Assembly: GCA_030248215.1 (NCBI GenBank)
Contig: JASANG010001733.1
Coordinates: 186,001 to 250,000, forward strand
From: Enoplolaimus lenunculus
Taxonomy: Eukaryota; Nematoda; Enoplea; Enoplida; Thoracostomopsidae
Direction: 5' to 3'
DNA length: 64,000 bases
Part shown: positions 1 to 12,358 of the stretch, one piece after another
Numbering within the stretch: position 1 is the stretch's first letter
Layout: each line of letters begins with the position of its first letter
Translations under genes and position numbers: made by a program
The notes under the pieces: generated by a model
Told to the model about the DNA's origin: nothing
The model's input: only the letters and a program-made list of their open reading frames with translations
Databases searched by the model: none

Positions 1-225
1 GAGCCTTGTAAGCCGTAGAACAGAATTTTCAAAGTACGAAGGTACGTATTCGAATGATTTTCATACACAGATGTTCGGTAGCTATCTGTAAAGCAAGCCA
101 TTGTAATTTTGCACTTGTATTTCTGATAGCGAAATTTAGTTTCTTTGAAAAAATGTTTCCAGAACAATACCAATGAAACAGACACGCATTTGTTATCTAA
201 TATTATTAATATGCCCTTATAAACT

Positions 226-3200
226 TCAACGTTCGTCAACAACAGGCCTCATCACCTTGTCCCAGTTCTGTTGCCAACTCATTAATCTGTTATTTTGGTT
301 ATTCTTTGACAAATTACTGAGTACCACACCATTCGGAAACGATTCCAAGCAACTAGAAAGCTGTTTCGCAAGAGATGGGGCATCGGTAAAAACCAATCCG
401 TTTATGCCAACGTTAATAAGCTCACGCAAACACTCACCGTAGTCGTAGGCCAGAACTGGCAGACTCACGCCCAACATATCGACAACCTTCATTGGTAAAT
501 CTAAACCCGATGACGAAGCATGTAAACAAATCCCCAAATCAGATGCTGCCAAAACGAGCGGATAGTCCCTTGGATCAAGCCATGGAGTCAGGAATGTGAC
601 CCGAGATGAATCGAAGCTTGCCAATAACTTAACGTAGTGTGTCTTCAGAGGTCCTTTTCCTAGAACAGTTAACTAAAATAAGTAATTTTCGAAGTTGTAG
701 TTCAATCAAATAACGCTCGCTATCAAGTATACTATAGAGACCAGAATGTAATGGTAGACGATTAGAGATGACAACAATTTTGAGTTCCAATCAATAGGAA
801 CCGGTAATCCTAATTGAAACCAAATAATAAATAGAGTCCATAAGAAATAATCATAATTCATAAAAAGCCTAAAGCAAAAGAATGGCCTGCCAAGACTGCA
901 CAAATAAATAAGTGACACAGACAACCAACAAAAACTATATTAAAACCAGAACAAAGAGTAACCCCCCTGTTATACGGATCAATTTAAGGATCAAGATTAC
1001 ATCGGTTACATCAAACCACATTCCTCAGATAGTTGCTATTATATTGGACATGAAACAGTTTCATAAAAAATTCGTGCCATTTCTATCAAAGAAAAGTATA
1101 TATTTTACAGATACCGCATCAAAATTATCACAATTGCATGTTAAGTTGCAACTTTACAAGGTGGATCTGCGAAAACGGCAAAACAGTAAAACAATACAGT
1201 ATTGAAACAATTTCCAAACTAACCTGTAATAATCACACATAAACGTGGTAAATCAATTCCGCTCGACTCCGCTAAATCTTCATAGAGTTTAATTGCTTCA
1301 AGAAGCATATCAAAATTTTCGTCCGCTGTCCAACTTGTGGAACTAACGATAAGAGCAGGGCGATCAGTTTTCGGTTGGACCAAGCCGTTACGTGCGACAT
1401 ACGTAAATACGGTTTCTTCACATGCACAATCTGAAAAATGCTAATATTATCATAGTGTTTCAAAATTAGGTCAGCAAAAACGTTTTGTTATTTACTTTCA
1501 GCACTCTAAATCAAAAAACCAACAAGCACAAGACATGCTCCCAAAATGGCCGTACTATTACTATCACTAGGCTAAATACAGCTATACCTAACGGCAACAT
1601 TATTGTTTAACGTCAAATTTAAAAGAAGACCCGTTTTTCAATTTTGATTATTTTTGTCAAGTTCCGGCAGAGAAAATTTCGCATACTCGCAAATTAAAGT
1701 GAAATAAAGCATTGTACAATCCCGAACATCTTGTGCCTCGCAATACCCGCTTGCAATTCAGGATAAATATTGGCTAGTCTACACCACAACTGGTGTTTCA
1801 TTTCCCACGTTAGCGGTCCGTTGAATACTTCATGAGGACGATCATAAAGCACAATAATGGAACGTTGAATGCCAAATTGAGTCACTATATCCTTCGCCAT
1901 TGCATTACTGACGCAAATATGCTTATCAGCTTTCCGTGCCCAGACGCCTTCCCATCGTTTGGTCGCAGTCACAAACGGATGCTCAGATTTTAAGCGAAGC
2001 GCAAGTATTGTGTACGAATAGTTATGCCAATCGAGTATAAATCGACCCGACCTATTAACAGTTACAACCCAAGTTAACAATAAAAATCTGCCAGTCTCAA
2101 TACCCATATTCTACCGCTCTCAGTAGGCAGTCCTCCATAATTCACAAATACCGGTCCCAGTAACACAAAGTAACTTTTTATAGTCAGCAATACGTGAAAG
2201 CCGCCGCTCACTATGAATGCTTAACTTTCGCGCTCAAGAAAACTTCAGAGCACAAATATATAGGATAGCGTGGCATCACTGCAACGAACTGGCTGTCTAC
2301 ATGCCGCCACTGTAAGTTTTTATCAAAAAGCATCCTAGGTGACAATTACACAAAGAAACTCAAAGTTTGAAACCAAGTGCAATACGAATCTCGAGGAGAC
2401 GATAAAAAACAAAGTAAAGCAACATTCTCGAAGAGCTGTACTCATTGCGGAATCAGTTCCAAAGCGCCATCAGCAGCATCAGCCCCCCAATATGCACCCA
2501 GAACACGACCGCCATCTCCTCAGCCGAGGGGTCGGCAAGAGACTAAAGGCTTAATCATGCTCACTTTGTTATTAGATGTCTGTGTGAAAAATAATTTTTT
2601 CACAATACAAGTTTTTTAAATAATGCATTAACACTTTAATATTTCGCCAAAGACATTGACTAGTTAGGTGCCTTAAAATGTTTGATCTCATTTATTTTGA
2701 AAACTTTTATTTACATAAGGCGTATTTTACAAGTATTAGCAATCAATGTCTTACCGTAGTTTACATACCAAATAGCAAACCGCCATTGCGGGAAGCCCTG
2801 GAGGATTTTGGAGTAAAACAGTATCTGTCCTATAATCAAACAGAAGAATTCTATGTACAGTATTTTTAACGCCACTAAGATTATAAAACGATAGACACAT
2901 GTACTTGCTAACTGATTATTGATAGCATGTAAAAGTTGTATTTACTAACCAATGCAAATTAAAACTGCCGGATTTGTTTTAGATCGAATTAAATCAACAA
3001 CCTATTTTTGATAATTTTGTTAACGTGAGCAGAGTTACAAACAAATTTAGTTTATAACCAATCCATACTTACCTAGGTGCAAAAATCATACTGAGGAACA
3101 GCGCGCAAAACGTCCATACAACTTTAGCAATTAAACATAGTACAACTGGTAGCTTTGTGAATACAAAAGGAAGTTCTTTGACGCGATGAATTGTAATACG

Positions 3201-4031
3201 TTCATCCGAAACCAAACTCTGGTACGGCTGAGATCCACCATAGCCAAATAATTCTACAATTCAATAGTGAAACAAATTCGCACAAAAACCGCTGAGAGGG
3301 TAAAAACCTTCGTCAATGCGATTTACAACAAGGCACAGACGGAATTCGGACCACAGCTCCAGTAGAACATCGGTCTCTGCTGTGGTAGAATTGCTGCCGT
3401 AGGTTCGGGCAATTTTGGCAGTGAAATTGTCCATAGTTTTACAATGGTTATTCGTTCCGTACGTTTATCTCTAACTTTATTACAAGTTTGAGGACTTAAT
3501 TGTCGGGATTTCTTAAACAAAGTAGCCTAAAACCAAAAGTTTGACGACACTGGATAGATATTTGCTAAAATTCAAAAATTAGATATTATTTTAACTACCT
3601 ATTTTCCTTTACCCCCCTCGTCACCTCTCGCAAATTCTGATCACCTCCGGCTACGGTATTGTGCACCTCCGGTTGCACCATGGTTTACAGAAATCCTTCA
3701 AAATTTTCATAACATTTGTGTGTTATGAAAATACGCTCGGCACATATCTGTACAAAACAACGGAAAATAAACCAACCAGCAAACGTTATTAAGCAAGAAC
3801 GCAGCTACATTAAACAGCGCGCTGAAGTACTTGATAATATAACAACTTAAAAAACAAAGACGAAATTAAAGCATCAACATCTTCTAAGATTATCGGCTAA
3901 TTTTTAGAAATAACTATACGTGAAAACTAACCTACATTAATTCCGTACTTAGCTAACGATATAGCATGAAACTGCATTCTAGGGCTTCGCCCAATATCCC
4001 CAAGAACTACTATACCAACACGTCGCGACAT
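226..4031 (-). CDS. ALG1: ALG1 chitobiosyldiphosphodolichol beta-mannosyltransferase, 6 exons
   Basis: Adds the first mannose from GDP-mannose to dolichol-PP-GlcNAc2 on the cytosolic face of the ER (family GT33). My exon model, reading leftwards, is 4031-3932, 3253-3073, 2829-2755, 2051-1747, 1430-1224 and 659-226. All junctions are GT-AG, the phases agree, and the total is 433 residues. Visible family motifs: [13 protein letters not shown] at about residues 10-22, LQNPPGLP in exon 3, DWHNY at about 126-130, [11 protein letters not shown] in exon 5, TGKGPL across the exon 5/6 junction, and [14 protein letters not shown] at about 338-351. A hydrophobic stretch lies in exon 2. The start was chosen because an in-frame stop lies four codons upstream. 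Human ALG1 (464 aa) has an N-terminal membrane anchor that this model lacks, so an upstream exon is possible. Identity is nearly certain; the 5' end is less so. Confidence 0.93.
660..1223 (-). other. ALG1 intron 5 with an old MITE fragment
   Basis: No coding signal on either strand. About 770-905 carries a worn copy of the family that elsewhere reads 'agtcccaatcaataggagtcc ... agagtccataa'. Nothing else is recognisable. Confidence 0.5.
1431..3931 (-). other. ALG1 introns 1-4
   Basis: Introns at 1431-1746, 2052-2754, 2830-3072 and 3254-3931 separate the ALG1 exons. Short open frames occur, such as a plus-strand frame at 2377-2619 and a minus-strand frame at 3323-3520. None matches a family I know. 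I see no RNA gene or intact transposon here. Confidence 0.5.
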
Positions 4032-6003
4032 AGTGCCAAATCACAATATTTTTTATGCGAAAGCGCGCGTTTAATTTTCTTGATGATTCACTGCCAACTG
4101 TAGCCGTTTAATTTGCTCTAAACCAAATCAAAACTTTAACACAATATAGTTTCAGTAACCTCTTAGCTAAAATCAACTACTAACCACCACTTGTTCCTAC
4201 TTAGCGATAGATATATTAAATTTAAAACTAGAATTCAAATAATTGCGAAATATGGCACACTTTGCGCGGCTGTGCTTTAATACTCGGCTAAATTAAAATA
4301 CCATTTGATATAAACACATATTTCATACCAAAAATTAAAACTAACCTTTTACACTATCTATGATGGCTTGTTTTGAGTATTGTTTGAAAAACACAAAACT
4401 GTTCTCCTCTCGTGTATATAAACTCTGCAACGAATAATGTACATCGAGCTAATGTAATAATATGTTACGCATGGAACAAACAAACCAAGAAGCGTTAAAA
4501 CGTGCCGGTTCAAATCATAGATAAGTAATCCATTTCAATAAATTAAACTAAACAAGTTTAAGCAGCTTATATTAATGAACCGGGTGAAACAGGTAATCGG
4601 AATGAAGACAACTTTTTCATTCTCTTTAACCAGTCATAACAAAGCAACGAAGTAAAATTCTGCATTGCAGATCATATCATGTTGACATATCAAATATTAA
4701 CACGATAAAAAACGCATTACATGCAAATACAATATAAAAATATTACATACACTCTCGAGTTTGCACGTTTCAAGTTCGTGTAGAAGGGTTGTCAATTCTT
4801 TCAACTGCCTACAACGTTGCTGAGACATTATTAATTAAAATCATCAAATAGGTACTGAAACATTATGAATAAGTTGAATCTGTAAATCATAAGTGCATGA
4901 GTGTTGTATAAATGCAACGGTTCTCACTGGAATCTTTGTACACCTATGCACTAGATCAGTAATTTTCAGTCTGTGTACCATATTGCCCTATATTTTAAAG
5001 TGATGTTGAAATTTCTCCCCATTTTGATGTTTTATAATGTCTTGTATTTTTTATTCGCAGCCCAATATTTTTAGTAGTGTTGGCATGCCTGTGTAATGCC
5101 AGCAAAAGCTCCGGTTCCATTTCTAATTTTCCCATTTTCACTTTATATTAACGCCTGGTATTTAACTGTGGTTGTCAAATCTAAATTCAAAATGTTATCT
5201 AACAATATTGCTAACTGCTAGCAGTAAATTAACTTCATATACTGCTATTTTCGTCGCTCATGCTACGGCACTTCTTCTTTATAGGGTCAAAACTAAATAA
5301 GATCGAGAAAATGGGTTTTTGCAAGAATTTTTGGTATTTTGGTGTTAATCTCGCTGCGACGGATCAGAAAATATGAATTTCGAATTTTTTCCCAAAAAAT
5401 ATTGCTTCCTTTTTTAATTTTATAAGAATCCCCTCCTATATTCAAAAAACTTTGGTACGCCTTATGGACCTACTTTTCTAAAACGAAACCAAGCAGGATG
5501 GCGGGCTAACACCACACCCCCCCCCACTCAAAACTGCTCGAAATAAAGCAACTCATACTTTTTCACTTATGACCCTAGCTACGTAGTTAAAATGTTCACG
5601 CTTCCCTTATATCACGAAATTTAGGAATATTTATAATGAATCACTAAATATGAAACCCTACCATTTGAACGAAACGAAATAACTGATTGATAGCTTAAAG
5701 ACCATTATTCGTATTTCCAAATGCCTATAGCACCTATAAAACTTACGGAGTTATACAAATGCCGAGCTGATCTCAAAATTGGAAAACAAATTGGACAAAT
5801 CAAAAGCGAAAACGTGTTAAACTTCTAACGCCGCCACTTACTGGTTCAAAAGCTATGGAACCTTTAGTCAACTGAGGATAGGTGCGGCTCACATATGTGA
5901 TAAGGTATTGTTCAAAACGTCTCCACACTCCATATAAATGTTATTATGCACTTTTATAGACCTTTTATTTTACCATCAGTGACACCTCTACGTACTACCT
6001 GTT

Positions 6004-6383
6004 CAGTGGCGGATCCAGGATCTCAAAATGGGGGGGGCCAAAATTTCACAGGTAATAAACTTATTTTTGACCCATGCTGTAGTGACCCAAATAAGAGGGG
6101 GGTCACCATTTTGAGTCCCAATTAATAGGAGTCCATATCTCTAATAAGAATTCGTAAGCGGGTAGAGTCCTTAAACCCTTGTTTAGAGTACATAAATGTC
6201 TATTATCCTTAATTGTAACGCATTTATGACTCCAGGGCCAAGAAACTTTAAACCGTGCTTATACTATTGTGGATAAAACAGAGAAATAAACAGCTTAGAA
6301 TAGCAATTGACACTATATAATTTTTGTCGAGATGCTGTTGGGGGGCCCACGGCCGGGGTGGCCACTCCGTGGATCCGCCGTTG
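6004..6383. mobile_element. hAT-like MITE, exact 8-bp target duplication
   Basis: The ends are CAGTGGCGGATCC and its near-inverse GGATCCGCCGTTG. The flanks 5996-6003 and 6384-6391 are both TACCTGTT, an exact 8-bp duplication typical of hAT elements. The interior holds a piece of another repeat family of the window ('gacccaaataagagggggg', about 6070-6240). No coding capacity. Confidence 0.85.
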
Positions 6384-6565
6384 TACCTGTTCATTAACTG
6401 TTACCATCTTTCAGGAAGATTAGCCTGAAATAATTAGATAGCTAGTGTGCTGGTGATTGAAATGTAGAACGGAGTGTAATAGTGTACTTTGCCTCTACGG
6501 ATAATAACCTTACATAGCACCAAGGCAACTACAGATTTTTCAGCAAAACAGCAAAAAATGCGAGT

Positions 6566-6640
6566 AGCGGGTGCGGACTTCGAACATTCAAGTTTCAAAT
6601 CCGTAAGCGAAGCCATACTACTACGCCACGCAGCCCACTT
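6566..6640 (-). repeat. tRNA-derived SINE head
   Basis: Read on the minus strand, GTGGCGTAGTAG resembles a tRNA box A and TGTTCGAAGTC a box B, at tRNA-like spacing. The flanks do not pair as an acceptor stem, so this is a SINE head or tRNA pseudogene. A related scrap occurs near 28990-29015. Confidence 0.45.
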
Positions 6641-6768
6641 TTCCAACTGGTTCATTTTATGGTGGCTGAAAAGCATACTGTATTACGATCAAGTACTCAC
6701 CGTGTATTACAAAATACATAGACTACGCATATTCCGAATTTTCAACAAGATCGTTCCTAACCGTTCAC

Positions 6769-6929
6769 CAGGGTGGCACCAAATCCATGGTTTGACCGAA
6801 GCCGAATTCATTGCTAATATTACAGCAAATCTTTCTTTCGTATTGAATTTCGTTTTTGTATTCGGCATTTTCACAAGAGAATGCAAAACTACAAAGTATT
6901 GCTGAATCTGAGCTTTTGTTACCACCCTG
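6769..6929. mobile_element. Short MITE with CAGGGTGGCAcc ends
   Basis: It starts CAGGGTGGCACC and ends GTTACCACCCTG, an imperfect inverted repeat. The flanks CCGTTCAC and TGGCTCAC match at about five of eight bases, so the insertion is old. It belongs with the 32413-32751 element. The body reads 'caccaaatccatggtttgacc'. Confidence 0.6.
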
Positions 6930-7040
6930 TGGCTCACCATATTTTCGACTGATACCGTGTGCATATCGCGACAGGTTGCCACTGTGCACTAATTTTAGCA
7001 CCTGTATTGAATATCTATAATTAATTGACGGCATTATTTA

Positions 7041-10000
7041 ATGGTGAACATGTCCAGAAAATCTGCCAATTGGCAACCAGCATATATAACTATTGAAACC
7101 TCGTAAGTCGTTTTATTTCTAAGGTGACACTGGGTGCGTACCGAAAAATAATGTCAGGGACGTAAGTACCAGAATTACGTACGTATACAAGGAGCGGATA
7201 AACCAAAAAATTAGCGTAACCTCTTAGACATTGTTGAAAGTGTTGGTATATTCACTTCCGTGTTGGGATTGGCACGTTCATTTAATTTGCATATTTGACC
7301 CATTTCTTGTTTTCGAGTGATATTTAGCTGGCGGATTTAGGATCGGTATTTGCTGATCGTCGTTTCATTGTGTTTTGTTCCTAGTTTCCGAGGGCTAAGT
7401 TTTAATGTAGGAACACTGCGGCTGTGTGCCGAGTTTCGTATTTATAAAGCCTCTTTGGTATACTATTTACTTCTTTGGGATAAGTGTGTGTTAGTTCTTT
7501 TATTTAGGCTCATGTTATACATAGTGATTCTATCAGCGACTATGTTAAGATCGAATTCCCCTTCAGTTAACACGAATTTAGTAGGTTTTCAGGGCAATAA
7601 CAGTGCCATATTCAGGTTTTCATACTAAAAAAATATAATTGATCCTTGTGTCGTCTGTTCTAAAGAGTTGAAACAAGGTGATGCTGCTGTTGAGTGTGAC
7701 CTTTGCCAAAATTGGTACCATAAAAAATGTCCTGGCACGACATTAGAAAATGTCTCGCAGTTTTTGTACAATGCGATTACCAAACAATTTGCCGGACTAT
7801 GTTATTTGTGCCCTTCCTGCCAGCCTGAGAAAAGTAAAATTTTCAATGGCTATAGAGATCTGGGTAATTTCAAAATGGAAATTGACGCGAAATTCCATAG
7901 TATCGAAACCGAAGTCAAAAACAAATTTACCGCTTTGGAAAATCAGCGTATTGACCTAAAGAGTTGTATCGCAAACTCTCAGGGTCGCGGTGATAATATT
8001 ACGAACAGCAATGAAATCCTTCAAGAAGAAATTAAAGAAATGTTGGAAAAAGAACGGAAAAAACGTAATGTTGTGATTATTGCTTTGAAAGAAACTGACA
8101 TTTCTATCACACGGTGTGCTTCGGATAAACAGTTCATTTTGGACTTAATGGTGAAGATGAAGCTGGATTCTGGTGTTCCATGTGACGTGTTTCGTGATGG
8201 GCGTCTAAGTGGCAACAAACCAGGAATACTTAAGATAGTGTTCGGCGATTTTGGTTTTAAAATGTCATTTTTGCGTAATTTTAAAGGAACAGTACAGCCT
8301 ACTTTTATTGGTTATGCTCGACATGATTTGACGTTTCGAGAAGGCAGGCTGCACGAGGTTTACGATCGATGTTGGCACAGCACAGAAATGATTATCCGTC
8401 ATATAATTTAATGATAAAAAATGTGAAATAATTTGTCGTGATACAGGTAAATTGTTTAAGCCGCCTCCTCGTACGAGTAATATCTGATATACGTGCCCGC
8501 CAAGTAATTTGAAATGTGTGTTGGTAAATTGCCGTAGCATTACTCAAAAATTCAGTCTATTGCAGAATTTTGTTCAAGAATACAAACCGCATGTTCCAGA
8601 TTATAAAATGGTAAGGAAAGATAGGCAGAGTCAAAAGCACTAGGGAGGTGGTGTGGCGCTCATCGTTGCAAATTCTATTAGATGTTCTGAGATAAAAAAT
8701 AACGGAGTATTTGAAATTTGTGCAATTGATATTTTCGGGACAAAAGGTGCTAAATGTCGTGTTATATGTGTTTATCGGCCCCCAGATTATGATACTGAAA
8801 CATCAGAAATGTTATTTAGTGAAATTGAGCAATTGATAAGAGATGTATATATCTGTTTTTGCTATATGTGGGGATTATAATTTAGGGCGTAAGAAATGGA
8901 ACCCTCCGAAATCTGTTGATTTAATTTCTAAAATGTTTGTAGATTTTTAATTTAAACGGAATTTGCCAAAAAATTAACGAACATCAACTCATGTTGATAG
9001 AAACATTCTGGATTTAGTTTGTCTATCAGATAGTTTGCTTGGGAATAATTTTAGTAATTGAGCCTGTCCTGTCAGAACACTTCACAGTATATTTCAACTT
9101 GATTTTCGATACTGCGCTGTCTAAATTTCTACGACCTATATGCAATTTTAATTACTGCCATAATTTAGTTGATTTTTTATTATATTTATTTTGGAAATTA
9201 ATATTTGACACCGCAGTCTCAAGTGATTCATTTTGGGTCAATGCCCGACCGGCAGCTCATAAGTGAATTATCTGCTAGTAAACGTATTTTAACGTTAATA
9301 CCAGACTATAACATCGATTCTAAGTAGAACCCGACTCTGAAAGTGAATGCGAGTTTGGTGAGGTCAACTTAGAACTTTCTGATGGCAGCGGCTCTGAATA
9401 TTCAGAAGCCGATGTTTCATCTTCCGATAGTAGCGGCGATGAATCATATCGTAATTTAACCGCTAAGCAGTACGTTCCTTCTCGAAACACGGCAGGGAAA
9501 GCTCGTTCAGAAGAACAACGTGAGTACCGATGGCGCAAACATCTCGTTCCTTTGAGAGGAATGTTCGAGTTTACTGGCGACAATACGCAATATTCCGAAG
9601 AAATGAACGATTCTGCTGTAGAATATTTCGACAAGTTCTGGCCTGATAGGTTATTTGAACACATTTCTGACGAAGCAAATCGGTACAGTGTGTGGCTGGG
9701 GAAACCGTCCGTTGATACTTCTAAAGAAGAAATGAAAAAATTTTCGGAATTCTTGTCCTAATGGCTGGGCTAAAGGCGCCAAACTACCGTATGTTTTGGG
9801 AACAATGTCTTCAGTTCAATCCGATCGCCGATATGATGTCTCGAAACCGCTTGAAACCCTCAAACGGTATCTACATTTTAACGATAACGCAAAAATACCC
9901 GATCCCAAAGATGTGCACAGTGATCGACTTTTTAAAGTTCGGCCGGTAATTGACGTTCTGCGAAAAGCATTGATAATATTGAAAATATTCAACGTAGATT

Positions 10001-12042
10001 TACCAAACAATCAATGGGCTACGCTAATAAATCTTATTTTGATCGTCTTGTAGCCTGTAATGTCCTAGAACTAAGAAGAATTATATCAGGCTTAATTATG
10101 GTCTATAAAATAAATACATCATGATGTTGAACTTAGTTTTGATGATTTTTTCTTATATGCGCCTAGCGTGGGTACGAGAGGAAATAGTTATAAATTATAT
10201 CCTAGATTACCACGAAAAAGTAAAATATTACAGTCATTTACTTTTAGGGTTGTTAATTATTTTTGAAACAGCCTTCCTGAAGAAACTGTACGCACCTCCT
10301 CTGTGAATACGTTTAGAGACAGTCTATCAACGAACAGTAACTGGAAAGGTTTTTCAAGGGGCGGGCATTTAGAAACCAGTAGGTTTATAGCCCGCGTGTA
10401 CTGCGTGGATTAGGCGTATTAAGTTATAAATTTTTAATTATTTTGGCTTTTGCTTTGTGTACTTATTCGTTCATTTTAAATTATGATGGATATGTCCACG
10501 TTTCAATAAATTTTGTATTTTTGTAGTTATATTCATCAAAACACCCAATCACAATTTTTTCACAGACCTAATCAACTTTGTGCCAGCTGGGTAACGCGTA
10601 GTATCTTCAGGGATGGGAGCCTCAGTTTGGTATTCAGCAGGTATCGGCCTGGTTTTTGAGTCTTGATGGTTTGGAATCGCGAGCAGAAGTCGAGGATTCA
10701 GTAAATACTTAACACTGTTGAAGTGATGTCTGATGAATATAATTTCGCTGTGAATCTATGAATTTTCATAGTTGCGCAATAATTACTAGCACGTAGCAGA
10801 TATTTTGCAAACAAAAAACTATGAAAAATACAAAAAAACTACGGAAAAACCATTAGAAATGATTTATTTTGAAAATTTTAATGTTTCCGGTGATAACCAA
10901 AAATTGACCGAGACCGCCCATGTCTGAATATCGGAACCAATACCAACTAAAGCTTAATGGCTAATTGTTTAAGCGTAGTTCGACTTAACAAATAGAAATC
11001 GTTTGGCTAACTGACGTTGTGAAACCTGTCCGTCCATATCCCAGAGCTTGATTATGCTAAAATTGTATTGTATTCCTTTAGCATGGGAACAATAAATCTG
11101 GAGCTGTATTGGAAACATACGCCCAAGACTTGCCAGAATTTTGCTGAACTGACTTCTCGTGGCTATTACAATGGGACCATATTTCACAGGATTATAGAAG
11201 ATTTTATGATACAAGGCGGAGATCCGACTGGTACAGGTATGTACAGCTTCTTTTCACTCATATCTTTCTAATCTTGAAACTACGGGTGGCGCTATACTTT
11301 TGATGACGTCCGGCGCCGTTCGCACTATTTTACCGTCGATAATTTAGCCTTGGTGACATTCTATACACAAAAAATAGAAAAGTCTGAGGCACGGAGGTTC
11401 AAACTGATATCTTTCCAAGCTAATATGCGGAAACAATACAATTGCATAAACATATTTAGGTCGAGGTGGCTCTTCAATATACGGTCCAACGTTTGAAGAT
11501 GAAATACACAACGAACTGAAACATACCGGTAAGTACATCCATCCACTATCTATAATGATTCTGAAGCAAATTTTGTGAGTTTGAAACTGTAATTTCGAGT
11601 AAATGAAATGATAACAATTACCAGTTGCATTCGCTTTGTTTCAGTTATGGTGAATTAAACCAAAATTTGGTTTGAAATGTGTGAGTCGAAAAGTGCTTCC
11701 AATTTTAACAAGAGAGAATTTATCTAATGCTTATGCTTGCAAACATGTTTACTATAACTATTTATTTAAAGACCTGTTTGTGTCAGTTTCTATTTTGGTA
11801 AATACATTTTAGGCGCTGGTATTGTATCCATGGCAAACTCAGGGCCTGACACAAATGGATCTCAATTTTTTATCACACTGGCTCCAACAGCATGGTTGGA
11901 TCGCAAGCATACTATTTTTGGGCGTGTTCAATCCGGCATGGGTGTTATTAAAAAGATAGCGATGGTCGAAACTGACAACAACGATCGTCCAAAAACTGAC
12001 GTTAAGATAGTACGAGCTTATCCAGCTGATCTGAAAAGATAG
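7041..12042 (+). CDS. PPIL1: PPIL1 spliceosomal peptidyl-prolyl isomerase, 4 exons
   Basis: Cyclophilin-type prolyl isomerase of the activated spliceosome (in human it binds SKIP/SNW1). Exons are 7041-7102, 11082-11236, 11460-11528 and 11813-12042, all GT-AG with consistent phases, giving 171 aa (human 166). Exon 1 was found by its [10 protein letters not shown] segment, which matches the family N-terminus; the codon split TC|C joins it to [13 protein letters not shown]. The PPIase core [15 protein letters not shown] is at about residues 55-69, with Arg57, Phe62 and Gln65 in active-site positions. Further on are [12 protein letters not shown], Trp123 and His128. The first in-frame ATG (7041) follows a stop at 7026, and another ATG at 7050 is also usable. 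Intron 1 is about 4 kb and full of transposon debris. Confidence 0.95.
7542..8411 (+). mobile_element. LINE ORF1 with PHD-like finger and coiled coil (degenerate)
   Basis: A 290-codon frame that is open except for one stop after about 28 codons. After that stop comes a Cys/His finger: [16 protein letters not shown] and later CYLCPSC, the C4HC3 spacing of a PHD finger as found in ORF1 of CR1-group non-LTR retrotransposons. A long Glu/Lys-rich stretch (about codons 120-190) looks coiled-coil. The C-terminal part ([19 protein letters not shown]) resembles the conserved tail of LINE ORF1 proteins. It is a decayed element, not a host gene. Confidence 0.75.
8500..9245 (+). mobile_element. LINE ORF2 endonuclease remnant
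   Basis: Broken pieces of an apurinic-like endonuclease domain. They begin near [17 protein letters not shown], then [13 protein letters not shown] and [11 protein letters not shown] (the YRPP motif), followed by a degraded stretch. It sits directly after ORF1 in the same orientation. The reverse transcriptase core is absent. Confidence 0.7.
9328..9970 (+). mobile_element. piggyBac-like transposase fragment
   Basis: An acidic N-terminal segment ([20 protein letters not shown]) is followed by typical piggyBac (DDE_Tnp_1_7) sequence: [19 protein letters not shown], then across frame changes [16 protein letters not shown] and [14 protein letters not shown]. The catalytic region is missing. It lies between the endonuclease and the tail of a LINE, so it was captured by insertion or recombination. 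No terminal TTAA boundary could be identified. Confidence 0.8.
9971..10530 (+). mobile_element. LINE ORF2 C-terminus and 3' tail
   Basis: [19 protein letters not shown], then [16 protein letters not shown], is the usual C-terminus of CR1/L2-type reverse transcriptase proteins. An AT-rich 3' untranslated part follows. The reverse transcriptase core between this and the endonuclease has been lost. Confidence 0.75.
10608..10930. mobile_element. One-ended copy of the 21497-21835 MITE family
   Basis: It begins CAGGGATGGGAGCCTC and shares the interior 'tgaaatttcatagtt ... accaaaaattgac' and 'gagaccg' motifs with the complete copy at 21497-21835. The right terminus is not recognisable. Confidence 0.6.
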
Positions 12043-12358
12043 CTTCAAAATGTACGTACGTACTGTCAAACCAACTAGCTCATCGCAGATTCAGGGCACA
12101 AAGAAGTGGGATCTGATTTTCGATTGAGTTAACGCTATGATAGGTGAAAAGTGAAAAAGTACTGTGTTGCGACAACGAAACTATTATTTTAACGTTGTAA
12201 TTAAAACAGCTTGCTGTTTTTGAGTGAATAATATACGACTGAACATCTGCATTTTCCGCTGCAGAGAAAGTTTTGCATTAACAACTAGTATGCTCCAGTG
12301 TACAGATATCCCTGTTTGTATAGTCATTCGTAGTTAGTGATTCAAGCAGTGTTGGAGC

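Larger units (their letters stand above)
4032..7040. other. Divergent ALG1-PPIL1 intergenic region
   Basis: The two genes start back to back about 3 kb apart, so both promoters should lie here. From 4032 to about 6000 the DNA is AT-rich with no recognisable gene. The right half holds a hAT-like MITE (6004-6383), a tRNA-like SINE head (about 6566-6640) and a second MITE (6769-6929). No clear TATA box or initiator could be assigned. Confidence 0.45.
7103..11081 (+). other. PPIL1 intron 1
   Basis: The intron holds a broken LINE (about 7542-10530) with an internal piggyBac fragment (about 9328-9970), followed by a one-ended MITE (about 10608-10930). The PPIL1 splice donor GTAAGT at 7103 and acceptor TTTAG at 11081 are intact. 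Confidence 0.8.

Noticed and set aside
2377-2619. Plus-strand frame with CTHCG and a Pro/Arg-rich stretch in an ALG1 intron
   Set aside because: One Cys pair is not enough to call a zinc knuckle or any element. No other supporting domain or repeat ends nearby.
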